A DNA stretch of 15,499 nucleotides, taken from NCBI GenBank assembly GCA_050260355.1, contig JBLNBZ010000130.1, forward strand, positions 1 to 15,499, read 5' to 3'. Shown one piece after another: positions 14,390 through 15,499 of this stretch. Made by a program: the position numbers and the translations under genes. The first letter of the stretch is position 1; each line of letters begins with the position of its first letter. Source of the stretch: CADEFX01 sp050260355. Its GTDB lineage: Bacteria; Pseudomonadota; Alphaproteobacteria; Rhizobiales; Hyphomicrobiaceae. The notes under the pieces are model-generated. The model did no database searches, had not been told where the DNA came from, and saw nothing but the letters and a program-made list of their open reading frames with translations.

Positions 14390-15496
14390 ATGAATGCCAG
14401 CGTCAATTCGATGTCGACCGGTCAGCTTGCCGGGAGGCCGCGCGGCGGCCTCGTCAAGAAGCTAGGCCTCGTGGTCGGGCTCTTTACGCTCGGCGCCAGC
14501 GTCGCCACGATCTCCATCTACATCACGCCGGGCCAGGCCTATCTCAGCAACCTCGGCAAGGAGCAGCCTGCTACCTCCGCCACCGCGAAGCCGCAGTGGG
14601 TCGCTGCTGCGCCGGGACGCGTCGAGCCGCGATCGGGCCAGATCCGCATTGCCACCGCCATGCTCGGCCGCGTCACGCAAGTTCTCGTGCGCCCCAACGA
14701 CCGGGTCGCCGAGGGCGAGGTGCTGCTCAAGCTCGATGACGTCGAGGCGCGCGCACGTCTGAGCGCCGCGGAGGCAGAAGCCGCAGCCCGCAAGCGCGAG
14801 CGCGATTCCCAGCCGCCGACCATCGGCCGCGAGGACGTGAGGAAGGCCGAGGATGCCGTCTTCGCCGCCGAACGCGCCGTCACCAACGCGCGCTTCGAGC
14901 TCGACGACATCATCGCCGCCGATCGCAAGGGCACTGCCAATTCGCAGGCCCAGGCGCAGGCTCGCAAGCGCCTCGCAGAAGCGCGCGACCGGCTGCGTCA
15001 GGAGCAGGCCGCCTTTGCCGTCGCGCAGGCAAAGGGCGGTGTACCGGGCCCGAACCGCTTCGAGGCCTCCCTGTTCGCCGCACGCGCGGAGATCTCCATG
15101 GCGGAGGCCCTGCTCGATCGCACCCGCATCCGCGCGCCGATCGCAGGCACCATCCTGCAGGTCAATGCGAAGGTCGGCGAGATCGTCGCCCCCTCGCCCG
15201 ACGTGCCTCTGATCACCCTTGGAGACATGTCCGTGATCCGTGTGCGCGCCGAGGTCGACGAGCACGACGTCTCCAAGATCAAGCTCGGGCAGAAGGCCCA
15301 CGTGCGCAACAACGGCTATCCGGGCCAGGAGTTCGAAGGCAAGGTGACCGAGCTCGCCCCGTCGCTTGCGGCGCCCCGCATGGGCTCGCGCGGTGCGCGC
15401 CGGGCCACCGATGTCGAGGTGATGGAGGTCATGATCGACCTCGAGGGATCGGTCCCGCTGATGCCGGGCATGCGCGCGGAAGCCTTCTTCCGCTGA
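14390..15496 (+). CDS. HlyD-family periplasmic adaptor subunit, DevB-like
   Basis: A complete 368-aa membrane fusion protein. After a short cytoplasmic start there is one membrane helix (about 22-45). The first half of a lipoyl/barrel-sandwich domain (about 72-118, 'APGRVEPRSGQIRI...VLVRPNDRVAEGEVLLKLDD') follows. Next come a long Ala/Arg/Glu-rich coiled-coil hairpin (about 119-245), the second lipoyl half ('RTRIRAPIAGTILQVNAKVGEIV', 244-266) and a beta-barrel domain to the end. Such adaptors bridge an inner-membrane ABC permease to a TolC-type outer-membrane channel. The sequence type fits DevB. The matching DevC/DevA genes lie 4 kb away on the other strand. A second ABC pair could also lie beyond the window edge. 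CGGAGA precedes ATG 14390. Its own operator at 14309-14324 links it to the exporter operon. Confidence 0.9.
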   Translation: MNASVNSMSTGQLAGRPRGGLVKKLGLVVGLFTLGASVATISIYITPGQAYLSNLGKEQPATSATAKPQWVAAAPGRVEPRSGQIRIATAMLGRVTQVLVRPNDRVAEGEVLLKLDDVEARARLSAAEAEAAARKRERDSQPPTIGREDVRKAEDAVFAAERAVTNARFELDDIIAADRKGTANSQAQAQARKRLAEARDRLRQEQAAFAVAQAKGGVPGPNRFEASLFAARAEISMAEALLDRTRIRAPIAGTILQVNAKVGEIVAPSPDVPLITLGDMSVIRVRAEVDEHDVSKIKLGQKAHVRNNGYPGQEFEGKVTELAPSLAAPRMGSRGARRATDVEVMEVMIDLEGSVPLMPGMRAEAFFR

Positions 15497-15499
15497 GCC

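Overview
The window is GC-rich DNA with tightly packed genes and alphaproteobacterial-looking proteins. The DevABC-type exporter, the DUF2147 protein and several small lineage-type hypotheticals suggest Hyphomicrobiales (Bradyrhizobium/Xanthobacteraceae-like). That placement is an inference from gene content only. I see no rRNA, tRNA, CRISPR array, insertion sequence or phage gene.

Left part (about 1-7940), redox metabolism. After a less GC-rich non-coding stretch comes a membrane cytochrome b561 / ethylbenzene-dehydrogenase-type haem protein (+). It converges on a molybdopterin-binding subunit of the xanthine dehydrogenase/CoxL family (-), and a hairpin lies between them. A 459-nt non-coding gap separates the molybdoenzyme from a divergent ALDH7-like aldehyde dehydrogenase (+), which is followed by a CinA-family protein with an atypical C-terminal domain. 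The molybdoenzyme has no FeS or FAD partner in the window, and the cytochrome has no catalytic partner.

Right part (about 7940-15499), an envelope/export locus with its own regulator. On the minus strand, read right to left, there are: a cold-shock-fold-like 73-aa protein, a 149-aa unknown, a 69-aa membrane-anchored Cys protein and a Crp/Fnr regulator; then an alpha/beta hydrolase; then a secreted 234-aa protein, a DevC-like permease, a DevA/MacB-like ATPase and a DUF2147 periplasmic protein. A DevB/HlyD-type adaptor starts divergently on the plus strand at 14390 and completes the exporter.

The most interesting signal is a 16-bp palindrome, consensus TGTTYC-N4-GRAACA. It occurs four times, each copy upstream of one transcription unit of the right part and none in the left part. 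Read toward its gene, every copy is followed directly by GCG. A -10-like hexamer sits 21 nt downstream of each copy, which matches a class II Crp activator site centred at -41.5. The Crp/Fnr protein in the middle of the locus keeps the cyclic-nucleotide phosphate-binding signature but has an altered recognition helix (SRPKV instead of SRETV), which could explain a non-TGTGA half-site. I read this as one Crp-type regulon controlling a tripartite exporter, two secreted Cys-containing proteins, a serine hydrolase and several small proteins. The exported substrate is unknown.
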